DNA of 44,113 bases, from the NCBI GenBank assembly GCA_009775375.1, contig VSPO01000012.1:1-44113 (forward strand). Direction: 5' to 3'. Source of the DNA: Muribaculaceae bacterium. Its GTDB lineage: Bacteria; Bacteroidota; Bacteroidia; Bacteroidales; Muribaculaceae. Every line of letters begins with the position of its first letter. Positions within the stretch are counted from its first letter, which is position 1. The notes beneath the pieces were generated by a model. It saw only the letters and a list, made by a program, of their open reading frames with translations, made no database searches and was not told the DNA's origin. The position numbers and the translations under genes were made by a program. Below are positions 8,560-16,769 of the stretch, piece after piece.

Positions 8560-10278
8560 TTAGCTGAACCAATACAACTGTGCAAGCGGAAGCTCCTTGG
8601 CAGGAGCCACATATGCCTTGTAGCCATCGACTGTGACCTCGAATGTCTCCGGATTAACCTCGATCTGTGGTGTCGCAGTATTTCTGACCATATCCGCCTT
8701 CGTAATCTGGCGCACGCCGTGCACAGGATAGATTATTGAATCAAGCCCGAGCTTTTCCTTAATGCCAAGGTCGTAGGAAGCTCTGGATACGAAGGTCATT
8801 CTCGTTGTCTCTATTGCCTTCTGTGTTGCCCCATACATCGGACGCATTATCTTGGGCTGTGGCGTCACAAGCGACGAATTGGGGTCTCCCATGTTGGCCC
8901 AGTTTATCAGACCACCCTTTATCACGAGTTGCGGTTTTACGCCGAAGAAAGCAGGCTCCCACAACACGAGGTCGGCCATCTTCCCTTTTGCAATCGAACC
9001 GAGCACGTCGCTTATGCCGTAGCATATAGCCGGATTCAATGTTATCTGTGCAAGATAACGGAGCACACGGAAGTTGTCGTTGCCCTCGGCGTCCTCCTTG
9101 AGTTTTCCACGTGCATTCTTCATATATGAAGCCACCTGGAATGTCCTCATGAAAGATTCTCCGACACGGCCCATTGCCTGCGAATCCGACGACACCATGG
9201 AGATGATGCCCAAATCGTGGAAGATATTCTCTGCCGATTGTGTCTCGGGGCGCACGCGGCTCTCAGCGAATGCCACGTCGGAAGGTATCTTCGGATTGAG
9301 GTTGTGGCAAACCATAATCATGTCGAAGAGCTCTGCCTGGGAATTTATGCCGAATGGAAGAGTGGGGTTGGTCGACGACGGAAGCACATTGGCCATAGAA
9401 GCGATTTTAAGCAGGTCGGGGGCATGGCCGCCGCCGGCTCCCTCAGTGTGGTAGGAGTGGATGGTTCGTCCGTCGATGGCTGCGATTGTGTCTTCCACGT
9501 AGCCGGCCTCGTTGAGAGTATCGGCATGGAGAGCCACCTGCACGTCATATTTGTCGGCACATTCCATGACGCTTCTCAAAGCAGCCGGGGTGGTGCCCCA
9601 GTCCTCATGAATCTTGAAGCCGCAAGCTCCGGCCTCGGCCTGTTCTGCAAGGTTTTGCCTGATTGAGCAGTTGCCCTTTCCAAGAAAACCGACATTGATA
9701 GGAAGGCTTTCTGCTGCCTTAAGCATTTCCTGAAGGTTCCAGCGTCCAGCCGTGATGGTAGTTCCGTTGGTGCCGTCCGTAGGCCCGATTCCGCCCCCGA
9801 TCAATGTTGTTATGCCATTCGACAGGCAGTTGATAGCCTGCTGAGGGCAGCAGAAATGCACGTGGCCGTCGATTCCGGCAGCCGTTAGGATCATGTGCTC
9901 TCCGGAAATAGCATCGGTGGATGGGCCGGTCACGAGATCTGGTGAAACTCCGTCCATTATGTTGGGATTTCCGGCCTTTCCTATTCCGGCGATTTTTCCA
10001 TCCTTCACGCCCACGTCTGCTTTTACAACGCCTAAGATTGGGTCGAGAATAGTCACGTTGGTGATGACCAGGTCGAGGCTTCCCTGATCGCATGAGCAAT
10101 CATTGGCAAGCCCCATGCCATCGCGAAGAGTTTTGCCGCCTCCATAGACGAGTTCATCGCCATAGACACGTAAATCCTTCTCTATCTCGACGTAGAGATC
10201 TGTATTGCCGAGGCGGATCTTGTCGCCCACTGTCGGGCCGAACAGATTATTATATTCTTGTCTTGATATTGTAGCCAT
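8560..10278 (-). CDS. ureC: Urease subunit alpha (catalytic)
   Basis: UreC holds the dinickel centre that hydrolyses urea to ammonia and carbamate in the cytoplasm. All catalytic residues are visible in this 572-residue protein: His139 and His141 (GHVHF), the carbamylated Lys222 with His224 (CGFKIHEDWG), His251, His277, the mobile-flap Cys324 and His325 (MVCHNLNP), and Asp365. It should be fully active. It lies between ureB (15-base gap) and ureE (95-base gap). The ATG at 10278 is well placed (MATISRQEYNNLFGPTVGD). Confidence 0.99.
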   Translation of the reverse strand: MATISRQEYNNLFGPTVGDKIRLGNTDLYVEIEKDLRVYGDELVYGGGKTLRDGMGLANDCSCDQGSLDLVITNVTILDPILGVVKADVGVKDGKIAGIGKAGNPNIMDGVSPDLVTGPSTDAISGEHMILTAAGIDGHVHFCCPQQAINCLSNGITTLIGGGIGPTDGTNGTTITAGRWNLQEMLKAAESLPINVGFLGKGNCSIRQNLAEQAEAGACGFKIHEDWGTTPAALRSVMECADKYDVQVALHADTLNEAGYVEDTIAAIDGRTIHSYHTEGAGGGHAPDLLKIASMANVLPSSTNPTLPFGINSQAELFDMIMVCHNLNPKIPSDVAFAESRVRPETQSAENIFHDLGIISMVSSDSQAMGRVGESFMRTFQVASYMKNARGKLKEDAEGNDNFRVLRYLAQITLNPAICYGISDVLGSIAKGKMADLVLWEPAFFGVKPQLVIKGGLINWANMGDPNSSLVTPQPKIMRPMYGATQKAIETTRMTFVSRASYDLGIKEKLGLDSIIYPVHGVRQITKADMVRNTATPQIEVNPETFEVTVDGYKAYVAPAKELPLAQLYWFS

Positions 10279-10293
10279 AGTTATGTGCTGTCT

Positions 10294-10842
10294 TTATTTT
10301 TTTATCTGATTTTGGGTGTATTCCGACTTTTCTTCCTCCTCTGAAGCGCATTTGAAGCCGTATTCCTTCATGCGGCGCACTGCCTCGATGCTTTTCGGAT
10401 AGAATGTCGGGGTGTCCTCAAGTCCGGTGTAGCCGTTTACAAGGTCATTAAAGCCGATCGTACGGCGCTTCCCGCCATATCTTACGAGATCCACCTCTTT
10501 CTCTTCTCCGGGCTCGAAACGGATGGCGGTTGTTGCCGGGATGTTGAGATGATAACCCAAAGCCTTCGGACGATCAAATTCCATATATCTGTTCACTTCA
10601 AAGAAGTGGAAATGACTGCCCACTTGTATGGGCCTGTCGCCGGTGTTCCTGACAGTCAGTTTGACTGTGCGTCGATTGGCATTATATTCTATAGGAGAAT
10701 CAGAAAGGATCACGCCCCCGACTGCTACATGCTCTTTCGGCGTGAATCCCGCTACATTAGGATATGCTATATCTGGTTTGCCCGTGAATACGCCGTTAGG
10801 GGTGGTGTATTCTTCTATGGCTGGATTGTTTGCTTGGTCCAT
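10294..10842 (-). CDS. ureB: Urease subunit beta, extended at both ends
   Basis: UreB is a structural subunit of the urease trimer. The conserved core runs from VAVGGVILSDSP (about residue 40) through VGSHFHFFEVN and GGKRRTIGFNDLVNGYTG (to about 142). The protein has 182 residues, whereas free-standing beta subunits usually have 100-125. The extra sequence is an N-terminal arm of about 38 residues and a charged C-terminal tail of about 40 (ending in EEEEKSEYTQNQIKK). The ATG at 10842 follows ureA by 24 bases. An internal start near the core is possible, but the upstream residues look coding. Confidence 0.93.
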   Translation of the reverse strand: MDQANNPAIEEYTTPNGVFTGKPDIAYPNVAGFTPKEHVAVGGVILSDSPIEYNANRRTVKLTVRNTGDRPIQVGSHFHFFEVNRYMEFDRPKALGYHLNIPATTAIRFEPGEEKEVDLVRYGGKRRTIGFNDLVNGYTGLEDTPTFYPKSIEAVRRMKEYGFKCASEEEEKSEYTQNQIKK

Positions 10843-10866
10843 GGCGTTATTGGATTTGATGTGTTT

Positions 10867-11169
10867 TTACTTGATTGGTTGATGAATGCTGACCAGACGC
10901 GAGCCGTCGGTGAATACGGCCTCTACTTGGAGTAGGGTTATCATATCCGCCACTCCCTCCATGACCTGGTCTTTTGTAAGGACATTGGAGGCATCGTGCA
11001 TCACCTCTTCTACGGTCTTCCCCTCTCTGGCTCCTTCAAGGGCGGCACTCGTGATATAGGCTACGGCCTCGGGATAATTGAGTTTCAAGCCTTTCTTCAA
11101 TCTTCTCTCTGCTATGAGGCCTACCATCAGCAGCGTCAGCTTGTCTTGCTCTTTCGGTGTAAAATGCAT
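10867..11169 (-). CDS. ureA: Urease subunit gamma
   Basis: UreA is the small structural subunit of urease. The 100-residue length is exactly the family norm, and the conserved stretches (LTPKEQDKL-like start, LNYPEAVAYI, REGKTVEEVM, VQVEAVFTDG-like end) are all recognisable. It is the first gene of the operon, giving the order ureA-B-C-E-F-G-D. The upstream 133 bases show no canonical TAnnTTTG promoter. Confidence 0.97.
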   Translation of the reverse strand: MHFTPKEQDKLTLLMVGLIAERRLKKGLKLNYPEAVAYITSAALEGAREGKTVEEVMHDASNVLTKDQVMEGVADMITLLQVEAVFTDGSRLVSIHQPIK

Positions 11170-11302
11170 ATTATGATAGATTAGATGTAAGCATGTCTAT
11201 ATATTTAGGCACACGGGACTACTGATAAAGCCGTCCTTATCTTTTACAACAAGTCGTAATCGCTTTTGTTCTTGCAATAATCCATTTTTCAACATATCAG
11301 AG
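11170..11302 (-). promoter_or_regulatory. Urease operon leader, promoter not resolved
   Basis: The 133 bases between the NlpC terminator and ureA must hold the urease promoter, but neither CAAAnnTA (the plus-strand view of the -7 element) nor another clear site is visible. A small inverted repeat, GATAA/TTATC, sits near 11224-11241. A metal- or nitrogen-responsive regulator site could lie here. I do not recognise one, and I see no match to the NiCo riboswitch. Confidence 0.3.
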
Positions 11303-11350
11303 AAAAAAAAATATGGCCTCGGATGGAAAACACCCACCCAAGGCCATCTT
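11303..11350 (-). terminator. Rho-independent terminator of the NlpC/P60 gene
   Basis: Read on the minus strand, ATGGCCTTGG pairs with CCGAGGCCAT (one G-U wobble) around a 16-base inner loop and is followed by A and a run of nine T. It lies about 30 bases past the end of the NlpC gene and separates it from the urease operon on the same strand. Confidence 0.8.
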
Positions 11351-11375
11351 TATCGGGAATTGATAAATATATTTC

Positions 11376-11996
11376 TTATTCCGTGATTATCCTGCGCGCT
11401 CCAATATATCGGGAGGAATAATAACCACTGTTAGTATCTATGCGGATTCCTCGCGAAGTGCTCGCATGAATGAAGGTAAACGTGCCTTTCTCATTGTCTG
11501 CACTGACCACAATGCCGACATGGCCTACTCCACGCCGGCGGTTGCGCCCCGTGAAAAAGACCAAGTCTCCTTCCCGCAATTCTTTAGTGCTGATTGCTTC
11601 CCCCTGAGTGTACTGGGCCTGCGACGAAGCATTCAAATCATAGCCAAACTGGCGGTAGACATAGCTTGAAAAGCCTGAACAATCGAATGCGCTCGGGCCT
11701 TTGGCTCCTCTTCTATATCTTTTCCCCATATGAGAACGAGCTTCTTTAAGAAGGTCTCTCACCATTGCCGTAGATTCTGAAGAAAGCTTGTTTTCTTCAA
11801 GGATATCCGACTCTCGACGGTCAACGTCCTGACGGATAAAGTCTTTTATGACATTCTTATCCATCTTCGATTTGACATTCGCGAGTTGTGCTTTATGAGC
11901 AGCCTCATGGGCGTTAAGAGTATGGTGTCCTTGTCCGGATGCAGATAATGCCCCGACAGCCAAGAATAATATGCTGAGTATGTTTGGAAATTTCAT
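11376..11996 (-). CDS. Secreted NlpC/P60 cysteine peptidase (peptidoglycan hydrolase)
   Basis: This 206-residue protein probably cleaves stem-peptide bonds of peptidoglycan in the periplasm. A signal peptide is clear (about residues 1-22, ALSASG cleavage region). A charged helical linker covers about 23-85. The NlpC/P60 domain has the catalytic Cys106 (FDCSGFS), His159 (GVGHVGIV) and His177 (FIHAS). A single domain without SH3 repeats fits the small Bacteroidales Spr-like hydrolases. It has its own promoter (12040-12071) and terminator, so it is monocistronic. Confidence 0.93.
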   Translation of the reverse strand: MKFPNILSILFLAVGALSASGQGHHTLNAHEAAHKAQLANVKSKMDKNVIKDFIRQDVDRRESDILEENKLSSESTAMVRDLLKEARSHMGKRYRRGAKGPSAFDCSGFSSYVYRQFGYDLNASSQAQYTQGEAISTKELREGDLVFFTGRNRRRGVGHVGIVVSADNEKGTFTFIHASTSRGIRIDTNSGYYSSRYIGARRIITE

Positions 11997-12039
11997 GGGT
12001 GGGTTATACTTGAAGACGGGCTTTATTCCGTTTCGTTTG

Positions 12040-12071
12040 CAAAATTAACTAAATTTTCACAAAGCAACAAA
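12040..12071 (-). promoter_or_regulatory. Bacteroidetes-type promoter for the NlpC/P60 gene
   Basis: On the minus strand, TTTG (12068-12071) and TAATTTTG (12040-12047) are separated by 20 bases. The -7 element lies about 45 bases upstream of the NlpC ATG. Confidence 0.65.
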
Positions 12072-12275
12072 TCAACGATTCTAAATATCAATAATTTAAA
12101 CTTATTTATAATTTGGCACAATCGAGCAGAATGTGTGCATATGCCAATCAAGAGCCGCCAAGCTATTCTTGCCAAGTAAGATTTTTACGCCATATTTATG
12201 AGATTTCGCCTTTTCATTCGTTATTACTCTAAAGGCCATGTGCGCCTCGCTATGGAAACCTCCAACTTAACTAAT

Positions 12276-13709
12276 ATGAATAAATTACTTACATTGACTC
12301 TCGGCCTCGCCACGGTCATGCCTCTTGCGGCAAAAGACCGTATGACTCACGACCCCAAGGCCACAAACTCCGAAACCATCCTCCATGCTTGGAGCTGGAA
12401 CTTCCCGACCATCGGCAAGAATATGAAAAAAATTGCCGACGCAGGATTCACGATGGTGCAGACGTCTCCGGTGCAGAATTGCTACGCTCCCGAGGGAAGC
12501 GGAAAACTGATTTTCGACGACAATGTCAAAGAGGGAAACTGGTATTACTACTATCAGCCGACCGATTGGAAAATCGGCAACAACATAGTAGGTTCGCGCC
12601 AGCAGATGAAACAAATGATGGACTCTGCCGCAAAATACGATATAAGGGTAATAGTCGACGTTCTCCCCAACCACACCGCTTTCGATATTGATGCCGTCTC
12701 CGATGATTTCTATAAAGCCGTTGGCGGACGCGACAAAATGTTCCATTCCAAAGGATTGACTCCTATAGAAGACTACAACGACCGCAATCAATGCACGCTT
12801 ATGGCTATGGGAAATCTTCCTGACGTCAATACCGAAAACCCTGACTTCCAAAAATATTATCTGCAATTCGTCAACGACCTTCTGGAATTGGGGGTCGGTG
12901 GATTCAGATACGACACTGCAAAGCACATCGGCGTCCATTCCGATCCGGTGGATTCCGCCTCTGGAGTAAAGGAAAATGATTTTTGGGATGTCGTGACCGG
13001 AAGAAAGGCCGTAAAGGGCATCAAACTCGCATTGCCCTACGATTCCTTATTCGTTTATGGAGAAGTGCTTCAAGACCGCAACGTGCCTGAAAATGAATAC
13101 GCCGACTATATGGGGCAGACCGCGTCAGGCTATGGGCATGTGCTCAGGGAAGCTCTCGACAAAGGTTCGGCCAACGGAATAGACATTATGAGCTGGCATC
13201 ATTCCGCCGCCCCGGAGTACCTGACCACATGGGTCGAAAGTCATGACACGTATGCCAACGCCCACGAATCCGCTCATCTGTCGGACGACCAAATCCGCAC
13301 CGGATGGGTGTTCCTCACCGCTCGGCAAAATGGCACTCCCCTCTTCTTCAGCCGCCCTGCAGGATCTACCCGTAAAAATTATTGGGGAAACAATAGGCTT
13401 GGTGAAAGGGGAAATGACGAGTTCTTTCATCCCGAGGTTGTGGCCGTTAATAATTTCAGAAAGAAAATGGCAGGACAACCCGAGGATATCCGCTCATCCG
13501 AAAATGGGCAGGTGCTTCTTGTCAATAGAGGGAAAAAAGGCGCCGCCGTCATCAACATCTCGAAAATTGCCAATTCTGTCAATTTGCCGACAGGCCTCCC
13601 CGATGGGACTTATAAAGACGTGGTCTACGGAAAGGAATTCAAGGCAAAGAAGGGCATGCTCCATGGCCAGCTTGCCCCCGAACGCAGCTATCTGCTGGAA
13701 AAGAAATAA
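12276..13709 (+). CDS. Secreted GH13 alpha-amylase
   Basis: An endo-acting alpha-glucan hydrolase. All four GH13 regions are present, numbered from the ATG at 12276: DVLPNH (128-133), GGFRYDTAKH with nucleophile Asp213, YGEV with acid/base Glu263, and ESHDT with Asp324. A C-terminal beta domain ends near residue 477. I start at 12276 because MNKLLTLTLGLATVMPLAA is a good signal peptide; an ATG at 12198 would place 26 unrelated residues before it. The protein should be periplasmic or exported. It is not in a typical polysaccharide locus: no SusC, SusD or regulator is nearby. A strong terminator follows. Confidence 0.92.
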   Translation: MNKLLTLTLGLATVMPLAAKDRMTHDPKATNSETILHAWSWNFPTIGKNMKKIADAGFTMVQTSPVQNCYAPEGSGKLIFDDNVKEGNWYYYYQPTDWKIGNNIVGSRQQMKQMMDSAAKYDIRVIVDVLPNHTAFDIDAVSDDFYKAVGGRDKMFHSKGLTPIEDYNDRNQCTLMAMGNLPDVNTENPDFQKYYLQFVNDLLELGVGGFRYDTAKHIGVHSDPVDSASGVKENDFWDVVTGRKAVKGIKLALPYDSLFVYGEVLQDRNVPENEYADYMGQTASGYGHVLREALDKGSANGIDIMSWHHSAAPEYLTTWVESHDTYANAHESAHLSDDQIRTGWVFLTARQNGTPLFFSRPAGSTRKNYWGNNRLGERGNDEFFHPEVVAVNNFRKKMAGQPEDIRSSENGQVLLVNRGKKGAAVINISKIANSVNLPTGLPDGTYKDVVYGKEFKAKKGMLHGQLAPERSYLLEKK

Positions 13710-13754
13710 GTTATCATTGACTAAGAGGCCTGATTACTTGCTCTGCAAAAAAAG

Positions 13755-13800
13755 CATAAAATAGAAACATTCCGACCCGTCGGAATGTTTCTATTTTATG
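13755..13800. terminator. Terminator after the amylase gene
   Basis: A perfect 21-bp stem (13755-13775 paired with 13780-13800) with a 4-base loop, GC-rich at its tip and A/T-rich at its base, so each strand ends in a U-rich tail. It isolates the amylase gene from groES. Confidence 0.85.
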
Positions 13801-13978
13801 TCGCGATGCACATCAACTCTCCCCTTTTCTCATCCTGACATTCACGTGACAAGTTCTTACAGATTCGTCTCAAATGCTTTTTATCATAAAAGCTATGCAA
13901 TCCTATGGAATATTGGCACGGTATTTGATTAGACAAAAATAGAAATAAAAAAATAACCTTTAAAACCACAACCGATAT

Positions 13979-14254
13979 ATGAATATCAAACCTCTGGCCG
14001 ACAGAGTGCTCATCGAGCCCACGGCCGCAGAAGAAGTCACGATGGGTGGCATCATCATTCCGGATTCAGCAAAGGAAAAACCTCTCAAAGGGAAAGTGCT
14101 TGCCGTAGGCAATGGCACGAAAGACGACCCCATGGTCCTCAAAGAGGGAGATCAAGTGCTCTATGGAAAATATGCGGGCACTGAAATCGAATTCGAGGGA
14201 ACGAAATATATCATGATGCGCCAGAGCGACGTCCTCGCCGTGATTTGCGCATAA
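13979..14254 (+). CDS. groES: Co-chaperonin GroES (Hsp10)
   Basis: GroES caps the GroEL ring during ATP-dependent protein folding. The 91-residue protein begins MNIKPLADRVLIEP, includes the mobile loop (TMGGIIIPDSAKEKPL) and ends in the usual SDVLAVI strand. It is followed by groEL after 46 bases as one operon. The 178 bases upstream contain no CIRCE inverted repeat (TTAGCACTC/GAGTGCTAA) and no full-match TAnnTTTG; the closest is a TATTTG at about 13922. Heat-shock control therefore probably does not use HrcA-CIRCE at this locus. Confidence 0.98.
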   Translation: MNIKPLADRVLIEPTAAEEVTMGGIIIPDSAKEKPLKGKVLAVGNGTKDDPMVLKEGDQVLYGKYAGTEIEFEGTKYIMMRQSDVLAVICA

Positions 14255-14300
14255 CAAAAAAACGTGTTGAAGGCAAACACATTAAAAAAGACTTTAAGAA

Positions 14301-15938
14301 ATGGCTAAAGAAATCAAATTCAATATCAAAGCTCGCGAGGAGCTTAAAAACGGTGTCGACGCGCTTGCCGACGCAGTGAAAGTGACACTTGGCCCTAAAG
14401 GCCGCAATGTAATCATCGAAAAGAAATTCGGCGCGCCTCATATCACGAAAGACGGAGTGACCGTAGCGCGTGAAATCGAACTTGAAGACGCTTTCCAGAA
14501 CATGGGTGCACAGCTCGTCAAGGAGGTTGCATCAAAGACCGGCGACCAGGCTGGCGACGGAACGACCACAGCCACTGTCCTCGCCCAGTCAATCGTAAAC
14601 GTAGGCCTCAAGAATGTGGCTGCCGGAGCCAACCCCATGGACCTCAAGAGAGGTATCGACAAGGCGGTATCTGCCGTAGTGGAGGGAATTAAGGCTCAAA
14701 GCCAGGAAGTGGACGACGATATGGAAAAGATCGAGAACGTTGCCCGCATATCCGCCAACAATGATGAAAAAATTGGCGCACTCATCGCTGAGGCTATGAA
14801 GAAAGTCAAGAAAGAGGGTGTAATCACCGTTGAGGAGGCCAAAGGCACGGAGACAACTGTAGATGTCGTAGAGGGCATGCAGTTCGACCGTGGATACATC
14901 TCCCCCTACTTCGTGACCAACAGTGAGAAAATGGAATGCGAGATGGAGTCTCCATTCATCCTTCTCTACGACAAGAAGATTTCCAATCTTAAAGAACTTC
15001 TCCCCATTCTTGAGAGCGTCGCACAGAGCGGACGTCCATTGCTTATCATCGCGGAAGACGTAGACAATGAAGCTCTTGCAACTCTCGTAGTCAACCGTCT
15101 TCGTGGTTCCCTGAAGATTTGCGCTGTAAAAGCCCCCGGATTCGGCGACCGTCGCAAGGAAATGCTTGAGGATATCGCCATCCTGACCGGCGGCACCGTC
15201 ATCAGCGAAGTCAAGGGAATGCAGCTTGCTCAAGCAAACGTTCAGGATCTTGGCACTGCCGACAAAGTGACCGTAAACAAAGACAACACCATTATCGTAA
15301 ACGGTGCCGGTTCAAAAGAGGCTATCGCCGAGCGTGTCAACCAGATTAAGGCTCAGATTGAGACCACAACTTCCAACTACGATAAGGAGAAACTCCAGGA
15401 ACGTCTCGCCAAGCTCGCCGGCGGCGTTGCCGTCCTCTACATAGGTGCTGCCTCCGAAGTTGAGATGAAAGAGAAGAAAGACCGTGTCGACGATGCTCTT
15501 TCCGCAACGCGTGCTGCAATTGCGGAGGGAATCGTTCCCGGTGGTGGCGTAGCCTACATCCGTTGCCTCTCAAAGCTCGATGAACTTAAGGGCGACAATG
15601 ATGATGAGAACACAGGTATCGCCATAATCAGAAGGGCCATCGAAGAACCTCTGCGTCAGATTGTGGCAAACGCTGGTGTTGAGGGAGCCGTGATTGTCCA
15701 GAAAGTCAAGGAGGGCGAAGGCGACTATGGATACAATGCCCGCACTGATACGTTTGAGAATTTCTTCGCAACCGGAGTCATCGACCCAGCCAAAGTGACA
15801 AGGGTTGCTCTGGAGAATGCAGCAAGCATTGCCGGAATGTTCCTGACGACAGAATGCGTGATCGCCGACAAAAAAGAAGAAAATCCTGTCCCCCCGATGG
15901 GCGCTCCCGGCATGGGTGGCATGGGCGGCATGATGTAA
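14301..15938 (+). CDS. groEL: Chaperonin GroEL (Hsp60)
   Basis: The 545-residue chaperonin subunit forms the double-ring folding chamber. Diagnostic stretches include VTLGPKGRNVIIEKKFGAP, the ATP-binding GDGTTTATVLAQ and the GGGVAYIR region. The C-terminal Gly-Met tail is GAPGMGGMGGMM. Start and length are standard. Codon use is C-ending and highly biased, as expected for an abundant protein. A hairpin terminator follows at 15952-15998. Confidence 0.99.
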   Translation: MAKEIKFNIKAREELKNGVDALADAVKVTLGPKGRNVIIEKKFGAPHITKDGVTVAREIELEDAFQNMGAQLVKEVASKTGDQAGDGTTTATVLAQSIVNVGLKNVAAGANPMDLKRGIDKAVSAVVEGIKAQSQEVDDDMEKIENVARISANNDEKIGALIAEAMKKVKKEGVITVEEAKGTETTVDVVEGMQFDRGYISPYFVTNSEKMECEMESPFILLYDKKISNLKELLPILESVAQSGRPLLIIAEDVDNEALATLVVNRLRGSLKICAVKAPGFGDRRKEMLEDIAILTGGTVISEVKGMQLAQANVQDLGTADKVTVNKDNTIIVNGAGSKEAIAERVNQIKAQIETTTSNYDKEKLQERLAKLAGGVAVLYIGAASEVEMKEKKDRVDDALSATRAAIAEGIVPGGGVAYIRCLSKLDELKGDNDDENTGIAIIRRAIEEPLRQIVANAGVEGAVIVQKVKEGEGDYGYNARTDTFENFFATGVIDPAKVTRVALENAASIAGMFLTTECVIADKKEENPVPPMGAPGMGGMGGMM

Positions 15939-15951
15939 TCCATCCCCATCA

Positions 15952-15998
15952 CAATAAAAAAATCACCTTCGGATATCCAAAGGTGATTTTTTTTATTG
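15952..15998. terminator. Terminator of groESL
   Basis: AAAAAAATCACCTT and AAGGTGATTTTTTT form a stem around CGGATATCCA, with eight T on the plus strand and a matching A run on the other side. It lies 14 bases after groEL. Confidence 0.85.
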
Positions 15999-16011
15999 TC
16001 TCAAAGAAATC

Positions 16012-16101
16012 TTTATAGCTATGACAGCTACAACAGCTATAACAGCTACAACAGCCATAACAGACATAATAGCCATAACAGCTATAGCAGCTATAATACA
16101 C
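16012..16101. repeat. Degenerate 9-bp tandem repeat, about 9-10 copies
   Basis: The consensus unit ATAACAGCT repeats in register from about 16012 to 16101, with variants such as ACAACAGCT, ATAACAGAC and ATAGCAGCT. It starts right after the groEL terminator. As the period is a multiple of three, it keeps a spurious Ser-Tyr-Asn reading frame open, but no start or product there looks real. It is probably a variable-number repeat in the spacer. Confidence 0.75.
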
Positions 16102-16403
16102 TCTTCATAAAATACAAAATCGAAACAAAAATTTTCAAAACGGAACACTTTTGTTTTTCAAAACAAAACAAAATTTTTCAAAACAGAACACAAAAACAGG
16201 AAACGGAAAAACTCAAAAACACCAAAACACCGCCGGATGGCATTACCGCGCCGCGACCAAGGGTCGCGGTCCTCAAGTCCTCGTTCCGTTATCGCCAACT
16301 TAGAGCAGATATAATAACAAAGAAAGAAGTCTGCACATCGATAAAAATTCCAACCACACCCATTTTTCTCGATTTCTAAACATCTTCATTCAATTTTTTT
16401 CAT
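16102..16403. other. AT-rich spacer with direct repeat and GC-rich hairpin
   Basis: No gene is supported. The first part is A-rich and contains two near-identical 17-base copies of TTTTCAAAACxGAACAC (16132-16148 and 16175-16191). At 16251-16269 there is an unusually GC-rich hairpin: CCGCGACC and GGTCGCGG around a 3-base loop. The hairpin contrasts sharply with its surroundings and may be a REP-like or mobile remnant. Confidence 0.5.
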
Positions 16404-16411
16404 TAACTTTG
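16404..16411 (+). promoter_or_regulatory. Probable -7 element for the lipoprotein/ABC-F pair
   Basis: TAACTTTG fits TAnnTTTG and lies 19 bases before the lipoprotein ATG. The -33 position, within a T-rich run, lacks a clean TTTG. The leader would be about 12-15 bases. Confidence 0.5.
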
Positions 16412-16430
16412 ATGGCAAAAGATTTAAGCT

Positions 16431-16769
16431 ATGAAAAAATTAATACCCATAATATCAGCAGTTATTGTTTTTCTTGCTGCCTGTGCATCCGGCTTCAACC
16501 AGAACAAGGCAGAGGAATTGCTCGAAAAGAACTCCCTCGACAGCGATGACTACAACGAGCTGATTCAGCTTTATGACGACGGCATGGCCGACGCCATTGA
16601 ATTCTCAAAAAAAGAAGCAAAAGACCTTTCTGAAAGCGAACGGAACGAGGTGCTGACCGTATTTGCAATAGGAATGAGGCTAAGCAAAGATGAAGACAAA
16701 CTTTCAGAATCCCAGAAAAAGGAATTCGAACGAATAAATCAAAAGGGCACCGACGAACTTAAGAAATGA
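16431..16769 (+). CDS. Small predicted lipoprotein, function unknown
   Basis: A 112-residue protein with a lipoprotein signal: hydrophobic residues 4-17 and lipobox L-A-A-C with Cys18. The mature part is short, highly charged and predicted helical (many Glu, Lys, Asp), with no recognisable enzyme motif. It should be anchored to the inner or outer membrane, facing the periplasm. Its stop codon overlaps the ABC-F start by four bases (ATGA), so the two are translationally coupled. I do not recognise a family. Confidence 0.8.
   Translation: MKKLIPIISAVIVFLAACASGFNQNKAEELLEKNSLDSDDYNELIQLYDDGMADAIEFSKKEAKDLSESERNEVLTVFAIGMRLSKDEDKLSESQKKEFERINQKGTDELKK

Noticed and set aside
11170..11302. Nickel/cobalt riboswitch in the urease leader
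   Set aside because: Only a 5-bp inverted repeat is visible and the conserved NiCo junction sequences are absent.
13801..13978. CIRCE heat-shock operator upstream of groES
   Set aside because: No TTAGCACTC/GAGTGCTAA inverted repeat or near match is present.
15996..16379. Plus-strand open frame encoding Ser-Tyr-Asn-rich sequence
   Set aside because: It is produced by the 9-bp tandem repeat (period divisible by three) and A-rich DNA; no domain, poor start context, and it begins inside the groEL terminator.
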